DNA of 21,163 nucleotides from Larix sibirica (Eukaryota; Streptophyta; Pinopsida; Pinales; Pinaceae): contig NWUY0300021446.1 in assembly GCA_004151065.3 (NCBI GenBank), positions 18,473-39,635 on the forward strand, written 5' to 3'. Under the pieces are notes generated by a model, which made no database searches, was not told the origin of the DNA, and saw only the letters and a list, made by a program, of their open reading frames with translations. Made by a program: the position numbers and the translations under genes. This document shows, one piece after another, positions 1 to 10,862 of the stretch. Within the stretch, counting starts at the first letter, position 1, and each line of letters opens with the position of its first letter.

Positions 1-1482
1 TCAGAAACCTATTAGTTCAGAAAGAATTAGGGGAAAAAAGGTCCCACTGGATGGCTTCCCTTCAAAAATATGATCTAGAAATTAAGACTTCAAAGGTTGT
101 AAGAGGACAAGGCTTGTGTAAGCTTGCTGCAGAATCAACACACCTCCCGATTGACCATTCTGGTTTACAAATGGATGATTCATTATTTCGAACTTAAATC
201 TGTTTTATTCCCAATCCCGCGGGTTCTTGGTACATTGATATTCGAATTTTTCTTCAGACAAAGAGTGCTCCAGATCATTTGGAACCAAAGAAAAAGAGAG
301 TTGTTAGATTAAAATCAGCACCATCAGCTAATAAATAACATCCCGTTCATAAAAAAATCAGACAATGTTCTTCTATGTTGTCTAGAAAAAGACAAGGTTG
401 ATTCAGTCCTTAATCAATTACATGCTAGTCCTGCTAGTTGCCACTTTGGAGGTGATACCACTACACATAAAATACTCAAGGATGGATATTTTTGTCCTAC
501 ATTATTCAAATATGCCCACTCGGATGTGCAGAGGTGTCAAGACTGCCAGATGGCCTCAGGTAGGGTCAAAAGGCATGCCTTTCCTTTGCAGCCGGTATCC
601 GTTGAAAGACCATTTCAGTAGTGGGGCCTAGATGTGGTAGGACCAATAAATACTCCACTATATTTGTAGCATAAGTATATTATCACATCTACTGATTACT
701 TTACTTGGTGGTCTGAAGATTCTCCTTTACATGTGGTGAACACGAATCAAGTAATCAATTTCTTAGAAATTCATATTATTACCAGATTTGGTGTACTTGA
801 GTCATTGGTCTTCGACAATGCATCCTACTTCTCCTCTGTGGAATTGATAGATTTTTCCTTAGAAAGAGGTATTAGGATCAGGTATTCAACAAGTTAATAC
901 CCACAAGGTAATGGCTTACCTGAATCAACCAATAAGAATCTGTAGAAGATTCTCAAAAGATCAATAGCTGAGCATCACAAAAACTAGCATACTACCTTTT
1001 ATCAAGCACTTTGGGCTGACCGAGTTACTCCAAAGGCATCTATTGAAAATTCTCCATACTTCTTAGTATATGGTACGGAGGCTATCCTTCTGCCTAACTT
1101 ATTCTTACCCTCCTTGCAGTTGGAACAGTTTGTCTAAGGTACAGATTGTCCAGTTATTGGTAAGAGGATCAATATGTTATTAAAACTGGAGGAATATAGG
1201 GAGAAGGACAAAGAACATTTTGCAAAACATCGGCATATTGTTAAGGCATGGTTTAATCAGATTTTAGGCTCTGATAGATAATTCCAAGTAGGGGATTTGG
1301 TTTTAAAATGGGACAAAGCCCATGAGGATAAGGGAGAACATACAAAATTTCAACGTCTCTGGTTAGGTACCTATGTAATTGTAGAGAAATTGGGTCCAAG
1401 TACTTTTTGTTTACAGATTTTGGAAGGACAACCTAATACCTTTCCAGTCAATGGGAAGATCCTAAAAAAATACTTCCAGTGA
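1..1482 (+). pseudogene. Decayed Ty3/gypsy (Tat-like) pol: RNase H end plus integrase
   Basis: This is the 3' part of a retrotransposon polyprotein, cut off on the left by the window edge. The end of RNase H reads in one frame over about 40-330 (WMASLQKYDLEIK, then GQGLCKLAAES, then SWYIDI). A frameshift near 336-361 moves into the integrase frame, which stays open to the TGA after KKYFQ at 1480-1482 except for stops. The integrase shows the HHCC zinc-binding region (HASPASCH, then CQDC) at about 421-555. Its catalytic triad is Asp at 631-633, Asp at 814-816 and Glu at 922-924, with exactly 35 residues between the last two. The C-terminal part (FQRLWLGTYVI, FPVNGKILKKYF) resembles Tat-lineage elements from memory. 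In-frame stops lie at 195, 619, 667, 895, 943, 985, 1135 and 1279, so no functional enzyme is possible. The Ty3/gypsy call is firm; the lineage is a judgement from motif wording. Confidence 0.9.
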
Positions 1483-2340
1483 CTTCATCAATAAGAGCAG
1501 TTCTCATTGTAAATACCCTCTGTGTATATTTCCTGTGCATACTAACTTATTTTCGTTGATTATATAGTGTTTTGATTACCTTTTATCTCCACTGTTCATA
1601 TGTTACACATTCAAGATAAGTTTATTTTTAACATAGTCATAATTCTACTTGCTTATTGATGATTAATTTTTTTTGCAACACTTATCCTGTCTGTATCCAT
1701 GAAGTTTATTTTGAGTATCAAACCGTTTGCTGGATTTTTTGCACCAAATACGATAAAGGTTATATTAATTTAGCTGAACTAGAAGAATAATTTTTTAGAA
1801 TACATGCCTTTTCTAATTTTTGGTTTTCAGATCAACTGGGAATTACTCTCTTAATTTCTAATTGTCATTCCCAAATTTGGAATGCAAAATTTTAGAAAAT
1901 GTATGTGTTTAAAATATCTTTTTTTTCAGGACTTACCTCTTCCTTGTACATAGTTTGTGAGCTTGATTTTGCTATTTAGAAAGGGTAATGTAAATAAATA
2001 ATACTGCTTGACATGACAACTAGTTGAGATGTTTCTCGAACCTGATATCTGGAGTATATATATACACATTTAGAGGTATATTAGTAATTCCTCATTGTAT
2101 CAAATGTCCTCGCCTTGACTTAGTCTTGACTCAATATTCAAATAGTTTATGCAGACTTGCTGACGTAGTTCAATAAACCTTGATTATTACCTCTAGAATT
2201 TTATCTTTTAAATGGGATTCGAAGGTGACAAGCTCACCAATCAGGATGATTTATAAGGAACCTGTACTAATTGGAGACACTAGTTATCATTAAGCCATTC
2301 ATATAATTCAAGGAGTCTTATCGGATTCTACCCCATCCAT
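1483..2340. other. Non-coding AT-rich stretch after the integrase
   Basis: No gene is seen. The segment follows the integrase stop directly and leads into the repeat array, so it is probably the 3' untranslated part of the same element. It holds a short TA run near 2056-2064 and no protein-like reading frame. Confidence 0.5.
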
Positions 2341-2880
2341 CAATTGTATTGTAAATAAAATTAATTATTTAAAGGCTTTGGTTAAAGGATAGGAGGTCTC
2401 TGAATAGAGCCTACCTAGTCATGATCAGCAACCTAATCGGACTAACATCCCCAATATGGTTACCAAGCCAGGGTGATGGATCTTGGTTATAAGACCAATA
2501 GACACGAGGTCTCATTACGAGCCGACCTATTCAATTCTGATGGTTCTCGTGAATGATGATGTCAATATCTGGTTACCAAGCCAGGGTAGTAGTCTTTAGC
2601 CAAAGTTCTCACTCATATTGTTTTGTTTGTAAATAATTTTTAAAAGGGCTGAAGGAGTTGATTGAGGGACAGGAGGTCTCAGAAATGAGACAGCCTGTTC
2701 ATGATCATGAGTATCATCAGACTGACATTACCATCATCCGATCACCAAGCCGAGGTAGTGGCCCTTTATTGAATAAATTAAGGGACGGAGGGTCTCAGCA
2801 CGAGCCAATCTGCTCACTTCTGATGGTACTTGTGAGTGACATTGTCATTATTTAGTCACCAAACTAAGGCAGTGGATTCC
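2341..2880 (+). repeat. Degenerate higher-order tandem repeat, two dimers of four monomers
   Basis: Four related monomers can be aligned by two anchors. The first, GGTCTC, lies at 2395, 2508, 2675 and 2791. The second, TYACCAAGCC followed by a GGTAGTGG-like stretch, starts at about 2460, 2573, 2742 and 2856. Spacings are 113, 167-169 and 114-116. Monomer 1 resembles monomer 3 (both carry TCATGATCA about 20-28 bases after GGTCTC). Monomer 2 resembles monomer 4 (both carry ACGAGCC, then TTCTGATGGT). The AT-rich lead-ins at about 2347-2377 and 2622-2652 also match (GTAAATAA, then GGCT). The unit is therefore a dimer of about 280-283 bases present twice. It lies 0.9 kb downstream of a Tat-like integrase. 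Tat elements are known to carry variable tandem repeats in this part of the element, which fits. Confidence 0.8.
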
Positions 2881-4282
2881 AAATGACTTCTTCTTCTCTA
2901 TTTCACACATATAAAAAATGATGAAAATAAAATAAAATATATATATAAATGAATGATGAAATGCAAATAAATGCTTCTTTTCTATGGATGGAATAGGTTA
3001 TCTGATACCTTCTTGAGGAGTATGTTGGTCATATCTTTTCACTGGTGTTATATAATCATCTTAAAATCCAAGGATTTATTCTTGATTGGTTGTTTTATTG
3101 TACAATAATCAAATTCATATTTCTTTGTGAAGTTTCAAGGTATGGTCAAGGTGATGCATCCTATCAAAATGATAAAGTCTGATTTTCATCCTAAGGTTGG
3201 GTAGTGAAATGAGTCGGATGTTGGGAGATTTGATACTTCGAGATACTTTTTCCGATCCTCTTTTTCGTTTGTAGATATTTTCTCAGAGATAACTGGTTCA
3301 CCTAGGTATGCCGTCATTTGTTGGTAGCCAACAAGCCCCAAGTTTAATTTTAGTCACATGCAAGATATTTTCTCCAAAAGACAACCATATGATCTAAACA
3401 ACTCAGCTGTTAATTAAAGAAGGATATATTTAAGGAGTGCCTTCAAAATATTCTATTCTAAAGGTACTCCCAATAAGGAAGTACTTTGAATGGATCATTG
3501 GAAACCGATGCCAAGAATGTCACTTTGCTTAATTATTTTGTTGATTATTTACTCAAGCGTAAATTTTCCATGGTTGGACGATCATTGATTTATGTTGGGA
3601 TTTTGCAGCTCCTAAAATGTTTGGTTCAAATCAAAATATCAACCTTAGTTATACAAAGCATGAAATTGATATTTTGTTGTAATTCAATTAATTGTTCACT
3701 CTTTGCAATGTTTATCAGCTCCTTAATTCCTATACTTTTCATAAAGTCATCTTGGTGAAGGTATTCAAATCTAAAGGTAGGTGAAATTTTATATGGATAT
3801 TAATTTAACATCATCTCGATCTTAACTTTTTATGTTCATGTATCAACGTTTACCCTATCTATCGATTTTTTCTATGATGATGATGAATCTTGATCCATTA
3901 TTAAACTAATTTGCCAAGGTTATTGATGATCACATATCGAATCATATATTTAATATCAAAGCTTAAGTTTCATGGTCTAAAGTACGCATGATAATGTATT
4001 GGAAATACTTAAATTTATGCAATATCAGTTCTTGGATTTGGCATGCTATATTATTTTGAAGTATTAATATGCTATGTCTTGGCATGATCATAGGTACCAC
4101 CGCCACTTTACCTTTGCAAGTTGACAAGTGTCATGTGAATTCCGCCATCCGTATCTCCATGATTTTCAAATTAATTATGATATTTACTCTTTGTGAAAGT
4201 CTAAACCATCTACCATCTATCAAAGTCCTCATTAACATTAGTCACTTGGGGAAATCTCAAGTATTCCATGTACTAGCCCAAC
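2881..4282. other. AT-rich stretch without a recognisable gene
   Basis: Open stretches of about 90 codons at 3486-3758 and 4069-4350 are hydrophobic, have no motif, and are what AT-rich non-coding DNA gives by chance. A TA run lies near 2937-2946. The beginning of the broken reading frame at 4283 may extend upstream into 4069-4282 in another frame, but I cannot show it. Confidence 0.45.
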
Positions 4283-5956
4283 ATGGAGGCTGTTTTCATT
4301 TTGGTAAGGGTTCAGGGTTTGGGGGAGATTTCATTCCGCTACCCCGTTGAGCCTTCGATATTGTCTTCACCCTGCAAAATTCACCTCTATCTAATGGACC
4401 TTGTCACACAGTTTGAATTATGTGGGACTAAGTACCTAGACATTTGTGATGAATGTGTCAAGCCTGTAACACAAGCTGGATGGTTTCCCTTCCTGCAAAA
4501 GTTTTATGGGTCTAATTTTGTAGCCACGATGGCGTTTTCCCTATCCTTTGATGGCACAAACACTCACATTGGTGATATTGATCTTCATGTGACTGAAGAA
4601 TTTATCTCAGAATAAAATCAATTACCTATGGACAACGAGAGGTGGTTTCATGGAAAACACATGAAGAGTCAAGTGTGGAAACAATTCTTGGCTAAGTCTA
4701 ACCAACAAACTGAATCCAAGAATGGTTTCCCTTTGCGTGTGATTAAGTAATAGTGGTGGGTTCTCTTGGAATTGATTATGAGGTATGTTACTTGTGAAAG
4801 GAATTTTTCTTAGACCCATTATTACCATCTTAGGTTATTGTTGGTTTTTAAAGGGAAATCTCGTAATATGTTGTTTTATTTCCTCAATAGTTTTCAAAAA
4901 ATGGCATATTCAGTTCAAAACAATATGATCGATAGGGAGAGAAGCCTGTTCCACCATGGTTTGGTTAAAATTCTCCTCTGACATAAGTTGTCTCATCTTG
5001 GTGATGATTGGGATTCATTTCTCACTTTCAATAACTTTGGGGTTAATCAAGAATGGCCTCAACGCAGACCGAAAACTAGATGCAAGTGTAGAGGAAATGC
5101 TACAGGTGAACCAAGCCAAGATTTTAGGGCTGATAGTGCTGGGATTACCTCAGTTAAACCTTCTCATGAATTGAGCTCTCGGGTTAAAAATGTTGTTACT
5201 CAATTAGAATCAGAGAATCCAGTGACCTCTAAAGTGAATGAGAATTTTGATTTCCATTTTTCTATTGAAACTATTAGTTGTTCTGGTCATTACGGTCAAA
5301 GTAGTAAATCCATGAGTGATAGAGCAATGCGAAGGACTACTAGTAGCATGATTGTTGCTCTCTTGGATAGGAGAAACCTACAAGATCATAATTCCCCCAT
5401 CGTTGAACTTAGTGATTCCAATGATTCTCAGGGAGACAAGGATTTGACTGATCAGATAGGCCCTAAATTTTTATATGACTCTACCTCTGAAACTAGAGCT
5501 AGAAATGCTCAGGATGTAGCTCAGTCTATTCAATCTAATCAAGAAGTGGATCAAAAGTATGATAAGGCCAATAATCTATCTCAAGTACAGAATGATGAAA
5601 TCATGGAGCAATCTATTAAAGAAAATCAAGTCTAAAGAATTTCAACGCTTGAAATCGAACTTAAAGAAGCAAAGTTAGTTAGTGCAATTATGAAGGATGA
5701 AATTGCAGGCCTCAAGGCCGAATTAGTTTCTTGGGTTGACAAATGGACATCTATGAAGAGTAGGAAGAATGAGTATAATGCCCTTAGGAATACCCCGTTA
5801 ATAAAAAATAAGAAGTTGCTCAAGAAAAATATGCTCAACAGAACAAAGATACTTAAGTTCAAGGCTAATTTAATTGAAGCTAGAATAGCTGCCCCAGTCC
5901 AATTGTCATTCAACCCTCCACATAGGGATTTATTTTTACAAATCATTAGCATTTAG
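4283..5956 (+). pseudogene. Unrecognised long reading frame, broken only by stops; coiled-coil tail
   Basis: One frame reads like protein for about 557 codons. In-frame stops lie at 4613, 4748, 4751, 4811, 4979 and 5633, the frame ends at 5954-5956, and no frameshift is needed. The first part is globular (CVKPVTQAGWFPFLQKF, then AFSLSFDGT and VTEEFISE). The middle (FHHGLVKILL, LSHLGDDWDSFL) is followed by a polar Ser/Asn/Asp-rich linker at about 5050-5630. The end at about 5636-5860 is rich in Lys, Glu and Leu with heptad-like spacing (IELKEAKL, KDEIAGLKAELV), suggesting a coiled coil. No zinc finger, protease or polymerase motif is present. The wording reminds me of plant transposon-associated hypothetical proteins, but I cannot name a family. 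It lies in the same orientation 2.8 kb past the Tat-like integrase, so an additional ORF of that element is the likeliest reading. A captured host gene is the alternative. The true start is unknown. Confidence 0.6.
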
Positions 5957-6591
5957 TTTTGATCAATTTTGTTTATTTCCAATATCTATAGGATTTATGA
6001 GCGTCTGCCAATACAGGTAAATTTTTTACCAATATGCATTAATCTTTGATTAAATGTTTTGTTATGAGGATACCTACATAATCAAATATTCTATAGGCAT
6101 CCTTACATTATTTTATTTATCTTTTACAAATGTTTAATTATTGATCACATCTCTTGATTTAATACTTGGATTGTTACAAGCCTTATCTTCGATTTTGTTA
6201 CGATTACCAACTTGTTCGTTCTGTATGCATAATTTTGGAGGTATCTTGGTATGCTCAGTGTTGGTGTCTTAATTCCATGCATGATTTAGTTGTTGTTTCT
6301 CCATCAGCCTTATCTATACTCAAGCTTGTTTCCCTATATTCCGTCGATGCAGTTTCTGGAGGTGATAACGACTTTGATCATTGCATCTTACAGCTGGCAT
6401 TGTCTAGTAAGTTTATTTATCCACTCATAGTCGTCAATATGAAGCTGTTCCTGGAATCAGTGAGTGAAAAGACGCTATTCATAATGAGAATTGACAACTA
6501 TCAAGTGTCCACATGCATAATTGTAATGAGTCTGTTTAGAGGTTCTGTTTTGAGGCCTACATGTTTATAATAGTTTTAATGATTCAATATA
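5957..6591. other. AT-rich stretch with a 134-codon open frame of doubtful meaning
   Basis: A frame at 6166-6570 is open for 134 codons but begins at TTG. It is rich in Cys, Val, Leu and Ile and shows no motif. I regard it as probably non-coding, although its length is slightly above what surrounding DNA gives. Confidence 0.4.
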
Positions 6592-6612
6592 ATGGGGGGT
6601 TGGAGGGAATGG
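6592..6612 (+). other. Candidate polypurine tract
   Basis: The tract at 6592-6612 is almost all purine, with a run of six G followed by a GGAGGGAATGGA-like stretch and three T. Polypurine tracts prime plus-strand synthesis and sit just upstream of a 3' LTR. A TG lies immediately after the G run and another follows at about 6615, either of which could start an LTR. No matching LTR end or second copy is visible in the window, so the assignment to the left-hand element is tentative. Confidence 0.3.
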
Positions 6613-7807
6613 ATATGTAAGTGGAGTTTAGTCATGAGAAAGGGGTTCGAGTCTATTGTATGGGAGGAATTTTAGAACAATAAAAACTATCATTCTGATT
6701 AATTTGTCTATTTTGGTTTAAATCCGAAGACAGTCTTATCAAACAATGCGATATTGATATTAATATCTTGAAATTTTATTTCAATATATATATATTATTT
6801 CTAGATTTCTTCTATACTTGTTTATATCCTCCATATATATATACCGAGTTATTATGTGTGGCTTTATCTTTTGGAAACTCTAGCTAATGTGATTTTTGGA
6901 TTTTTGTGTAAAAGAATTGTCCAAACGATATTATAATGATTTTTATTATTATCCTATAATTTGTTCGATTCGCTATTGCCATCATTCTGATTGTATGCTT
7001 ATTTTGGTAAGCATCTTCTAGAGTGTTGTTTTCTTAAATACAAGTCTAAGATTACATGATCTTTAAGAAATGTTGATTTTGTGTCTTGAATTGCATATCA
7101 TGTATTACCATGTTATAGTAATTTGAGTTATTATTTCTAGAATGCATCATATTTCTCAATAGGTTATGTTTTGGTTTGGATGACATCTCTAGGATGAATC
7201 CATGTCGTGGAATATTATTAAGATTCATAATTACATTTTATTACTTACTTGCGCTCCTGGCCAGGATAGCGAGTGTGTGTGTTAGGTTGCTAGAATTAGA
7301 TGATCTTAAATAGTTAGTATTTAGTAACTACTAGTTTTTTGTTCCTAGGTAGGACGGTTAGTGAATCAATTTTAGTTAGATTAAGCTTTTAGTGATTATT
7401 TTTAGCAGTAGGAAAACATGCACATACAAAACAATACAAGACTCTTTGCTTGGAGAGCAAACCACAAAGGTAACATGACCTTAATCCTATGAAAGAAGAC
7501 TACTCCAAACACAAAGAAGGATGCTTTAAGATTTTGGTGTGGGTTGTTTTTCCTTAGTTGGCCACTTGAAAGAAAATCCAACCAACAAGTATCAATCTAG
7601 ATCAATGTGCCTTTTGTCTTCTTCTCTTGAACATGTCATTGATTCTGGTTCATGGCTACAAATCAAGCTCTAGATCTAGCTCTCGCTCATGGATCTACTA
7701 CTAGATTTTGTTCTATCTATGGCTCTAGATCACTTTTTCTTGCAGAGAAAAACTTTTCTCATTGACTTAGCTCTAATAAATATCCAGATCCAAACACTTC
7801 AAACATA
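6613..7807. other. Stretch without a recognisable gene; possible LTR remnant
   Basis: No protein-like frame appears on either strand. If the tract at 6592-6612 is a polypurine tract, the first part would be LTR, but no terminal CA with an inverted repeat could be matched. Around 7668-7735 the motif CTAGAT recurs several times in short succession. The segment ends where similarity to 14940 onward begins. Confidence 0.4.
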
Positions 7808-9072
7808 GCTCACTCCCATATTCAGTGTGTAAGTCTCTTATATTTCCCAACTTTGAAGATAGTCCATCTTGGTAGTCAATAAATCCAAGTCAATTTTGTT
7901 CATTCTATTTTGTGATATCTTGGAGAGCATATTCCTTAACACAACAATTACACAAGAGGATGTGAGGATTGTCTTCTTTCGATAGGATCAATTGCTTCCC
8001 ACTATGCAAGAAAACCTCTTCTATTTGCAAGTGCTTACTGGATCTTTGTCTCTTTAACAAAGTCAATTGTATGACAGGATTTGAATGCAACTACCACCTT
8101 CAATGGATCATCCAACATTTTATTTCTTTGGTGGATGTCATGGAGTTCCAAGGGACCCCCAAGGTCATTGATCTCTGTGCACCAATCATCAACACATATC
8201 CAAGAATGGATTTTTTTGTTCCAATATTGAAAGAAACAATTGGATTGTGGCTTCCCTTGATGTTGGCCTCGTCCTATTTTCCACATCATTCATATCACTG
8301 ACATTATGTGCTACTATAATTCCTTGGATAACTTTCGCTCCTTAGGATGGAGATGTAGGAAAATATTCATCCTTTTTCATTTTCACTCTCCACACTCTTC
8401 TCTTGGTTGGATGGTGGCTAGGGTACTGAAGCTTTGGGTTAATTCTCCAACACTTTACTTCTAGATGTACTCTCAACTTGTAGTAATGACAAAAGTTCTC
8501 TGGTTGGGGTTCTTGGATTGCTTTCATTCTCCATTTTCCTATGAGTTTACTAATGGTTTGGAGAATCCTTTTTTTCATCCTTCCTATGAAATAAATATGG
8601 TTTGTCACACATGGATTGCTTCTCCAAACAAGAAGTCACATAATGAACATGCATTTGAGTACCAACAATTGGTTGTGCTATGTATTTTCCTCTTGCAACA
8701 ACAACAAACATTCATCTTGTTCTTCTTCTTTTTGTTTTGATGTAGAATGAGTATTTAAAATCTTCTCTTTGTCTCACTTTTACAAACCACCGCAAGAAGG
8801 ATGGATAAGTGTTCCACCATCTTCAATCATTGCTACTCTTCCCTTTGATGAGAAAGAAAAATATGTGACATCTTAGTTGGCCTTCACAAAATTGATCTTG
8901 GAGCTTGTGGTCTTCTCCTCTCTACCATCGAAAAATAGGCCTTCATGCTTGGCCCCTTGTTTAGATACAATAGGGTTGAGGATGAATCACCTTCACTTGC
9001 CTAATCATTTTCCATTATAACCCATTTGTCTTTATAGTTTCAAAACAATGCCTCTTGTATGCTTTTCAAATT
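7808..9072 (-). pseudogene. Antisense retrotransposon gag remnant with zinc knuckles, copy 1
   Basis: On the minus strand a broken gag-like frame runs from near 9000 down. Around 8655-8705 it reads as a zinc knuckle (Cys-rich, then CKRKIHSTTNCW), followed by a damaged second one (CSLCDFLFG). Farther on, at about 8440-8490, comes a knuckle-like CHYYKLRVHLEVKCW in which the second Cys is Tyr. Such CX2CX4HX4C boxes bind packaged RNA in gag proteins. The downstream part (to 7808) reads in changing frames and is unrecognised; a protease-like stretch is possible but too damaged to claim. Orientation is opposite to the LTR and pol beside it, so it belongs to a different element or was captured. Superfamily is uncertain, with Copia somewhat likelier from the tandem knuckles. 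Confidence 0.6.
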
Positions 9073-9376
9073 CGTAACACCCCACTTTTAAACCCATGCT
9101 GTAATGATGTAAATTTTGATGATGAAATTCGTGAAGGGATGAAAAATTTGTATAATGTAAATATTATTATAAAAATATAGCTGGTTGTGGCTGAGGCAAA
9201 TGCTAAAGAGAATAGGGAACTACGAATCCACCAGTTAGAAGGAAAGGGAGCTATAGATAGCATGGGGGGTTTATAACATGACCTTAGCCTAAATTTGAGC
9301 TAAAAAGTGCTTTAACCATATTTAATCATTCTTACCTTTCTTATTAAACTTAATCTTTAATTATGTGCGAATGATG

Positions 9377-9512
9377 AATTAGTGCATGGGTTTGACATGA
9401 GTCTTTTGCGAGACCACGTGTGGGAAAAGTTGACCATGCAAGGAATTAGTGCATGGGTTTTGATGTGAGTATTTTGGGGAGAACATGTGGGGGAAAACAT
9501 TGGCCATGCAAC
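9377..9512 (+). repeat. Diverged 67-base tandem duplication inside LTR copy 1
   Basis: GAATTAGTGCATGGGTTT begins at 9377 and again at 9444. Each unit ends near CCATGCAA and contains a CACGTG- or CATGTG-type hexamer (CCACGTGTGG in the first, ACATGTGGGG in the second). The same two units are present in LTR copy 2, so the duplication is older than the LTR duplication. Duplicated upstream blocks of this type often act as LTR enhancers; that role is inferred. Confidence 0.8.
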
Positions 9513-10757
9513 ATGCAAAAAATAATTCAAGAGGCTTGGAAGCTATGGTGGATTAGTTTTGGGACATGATCCATACTGCCTAGTGGAGTGTGTGAGTTTT
9601 GGAACCAATCATTGGACCTTGATTATGAACAAATTTTTTATATTTGCTTGACGTATACTGCCTTTTCGTATCCATAACTATACTACTCATGAAATGGTGA
9701 ACTATGTATGAAGCTTCCTTAGTGGAGTTTCTGAGAATTGGTTAAACAATGTGGTTATTTCATTATTGTGCTTTTGGAAAAGAAATTGAGGAAGAAAATG
9801 CACTGTTTGGTGTGTAATTCGATGGTGCCAAATTCTTGAAATAGAAAAAGAATCATGTTGTTTTATGTGGATTTGGTGAGTTCCAAATTTATGAAAGAAA
9901 TCTAGTGAGGACTACCCTGTTCACCTTTGTATTATCCTTTGACAATCTTGAGTATTCTCCCAGTGGATTCATAGTCTCAACTTGAGGGTGGCATCTTGCT
10001 GAGAGATTTATGAGCAAGGTAGCCTACGGTTGGGTGGAGCATGCCTCACACATAAATAGTTGATCCAACTATCGATTATTCATATAAGTGCATGTTTCTA
10101 TGTTTCATAGATTTAGCTATTGCACATAAATTTAACACATGGAATGTTCTTTAAAATATTTAAATTCTTTTTGTTAACTCAGTTGTCATGCATAATCATG
10201 TGCTCGGCGTCAATTATTGTTTATATTTATGATTTTAATGATTGGAATGATATCTTAAGGATTTGGTTTATGATTTGTGTTGAATATGAAGCTCATGCTT
10301 TGGATAATCAGGTTGAATTCTATATATCAGTTCATGAACTATCTCATGTATGGGTAATTATGATGAATGCATAGGAAAGCTATCAATTGGGGATTGCGGT
10401 ATATATCAATGATGATAGTAGTTCATTGTAGCAGAAAATATTTAGTGGAATTATGTCTTTGTGTTCATGCATACTCCCTGTGTGAAGCCATCAATTCCTG
10501 TTAGCTTGAGCTATTTCTAAAATTAACTAAGTGTTGTGAATTGTTCATGACTGAACGTTCATTTACCAAGTAAATTGTTTTGAGATAATGTTTAATTGAT
10601 ATTCCAGTCTCTTGCAAGAAGGTTGGATAAATTGTGTGATTAGAACCCTTATTAGGGATTTCTATTTAAGCATAATTAAGGTAATATTGTGAAAAAATTA
10701 AATGGATAATCCAATAGTTAGGGAAATTCCAAGTGTAGAGCTTGTAAATGCCTTCCA

Positions 10758-10779
10758 TATAAAAATTTAGGAGCACGTG
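10758..10779 (+). promoter_or_regulatory. Candidate LTR core promoter: TATA box and G-box, copy 1
   Basis: TATAAAAA lies at 10758-10765, about 100 bases before the LTR end, a plausible place for transcription to start within the LTR. Just downstream GCACGTGC (10773-10780) is a perfect palindrome containing the plant G-box CACGTG. Both elements are conserved in copy 2 (17811 and 17828) while nearby bases differ. Confidence 0.5.
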
Positions 10780-10862
10780 CATGTGCTAGCTAGCACCCTA
10801 TGAACTCCATGGTACGTGTAAATTCCTAGGTGTGGTTTAGAGTCATAAAGGGGTACGTTACA

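Larger units (their letters stand above)
9073..10862 (+). mobile_element. LTR of the second Ty3/gypsy element, copy 1
   Basis: The 1,790-base segment starts CGTAACACCCC and ends GTTACA. Copy 2 begins TGTAACACCCC, so the ancestral ends were TGTAAC and GTTACA, a six-base terminal inverted repeat of the usual TG...CA type. The five bases before it are AAATT in both copies. It is followed after three bases by a primer-binding site, so this is a 5' LTR position. Within it are a 67-base tandem duplication (from 9377), a TATA box (10758) and a G-box (10774). No polypurine tract precedes it. Open frames inside it on the minus strand are shadows. Confidence 0.85.

Noticed and set aside
2395-2880. CRISPR-like array of evenly spaced repeats
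   Set aside because: Spacing alternates 113/168/115, the whole monomer is related rather than short repeats with unique spacers, and the context is plant retrotransposon DNA.
3486-3758. 90-codon hydrophobic open frame
   Set aside because: Poly-hydrophobic with no membrane-protein family likeness; expected by chance in T-rich DNA.
4622-4828. Minus-strand 68-codon frame
   Set aside because: Lies antisense to the well-supported decayed frame at 4283-5956.
6166-6570. 134-codon open frame
   Set aside because: Begins at TTG, has no motif, composition is that of AT-rich non-coding DNA, and it is flanked by non-coding sequence.
7969-8301. Plus-strand 110-codon frame, also seen at 15123-15451
   Set aside because: The opposite strand carries the gag remnant; the plus frame has no motif and is kept only because the segment is duplicated.
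9066-9263. Minus-strand 65-codon frame repeated at 16230-16427
   Set aside because: Both lie at the start of the LTRs and are the same repeat read backwards; there is no domain, and conservation is explained by the LTR duplication.
9181-9276. Plus-strand coil-like peptide (VVAEANAKENREL) in the LTR
   Set aside because: Only about 31 codons, no start, and interrupted by a stop in copy 2.
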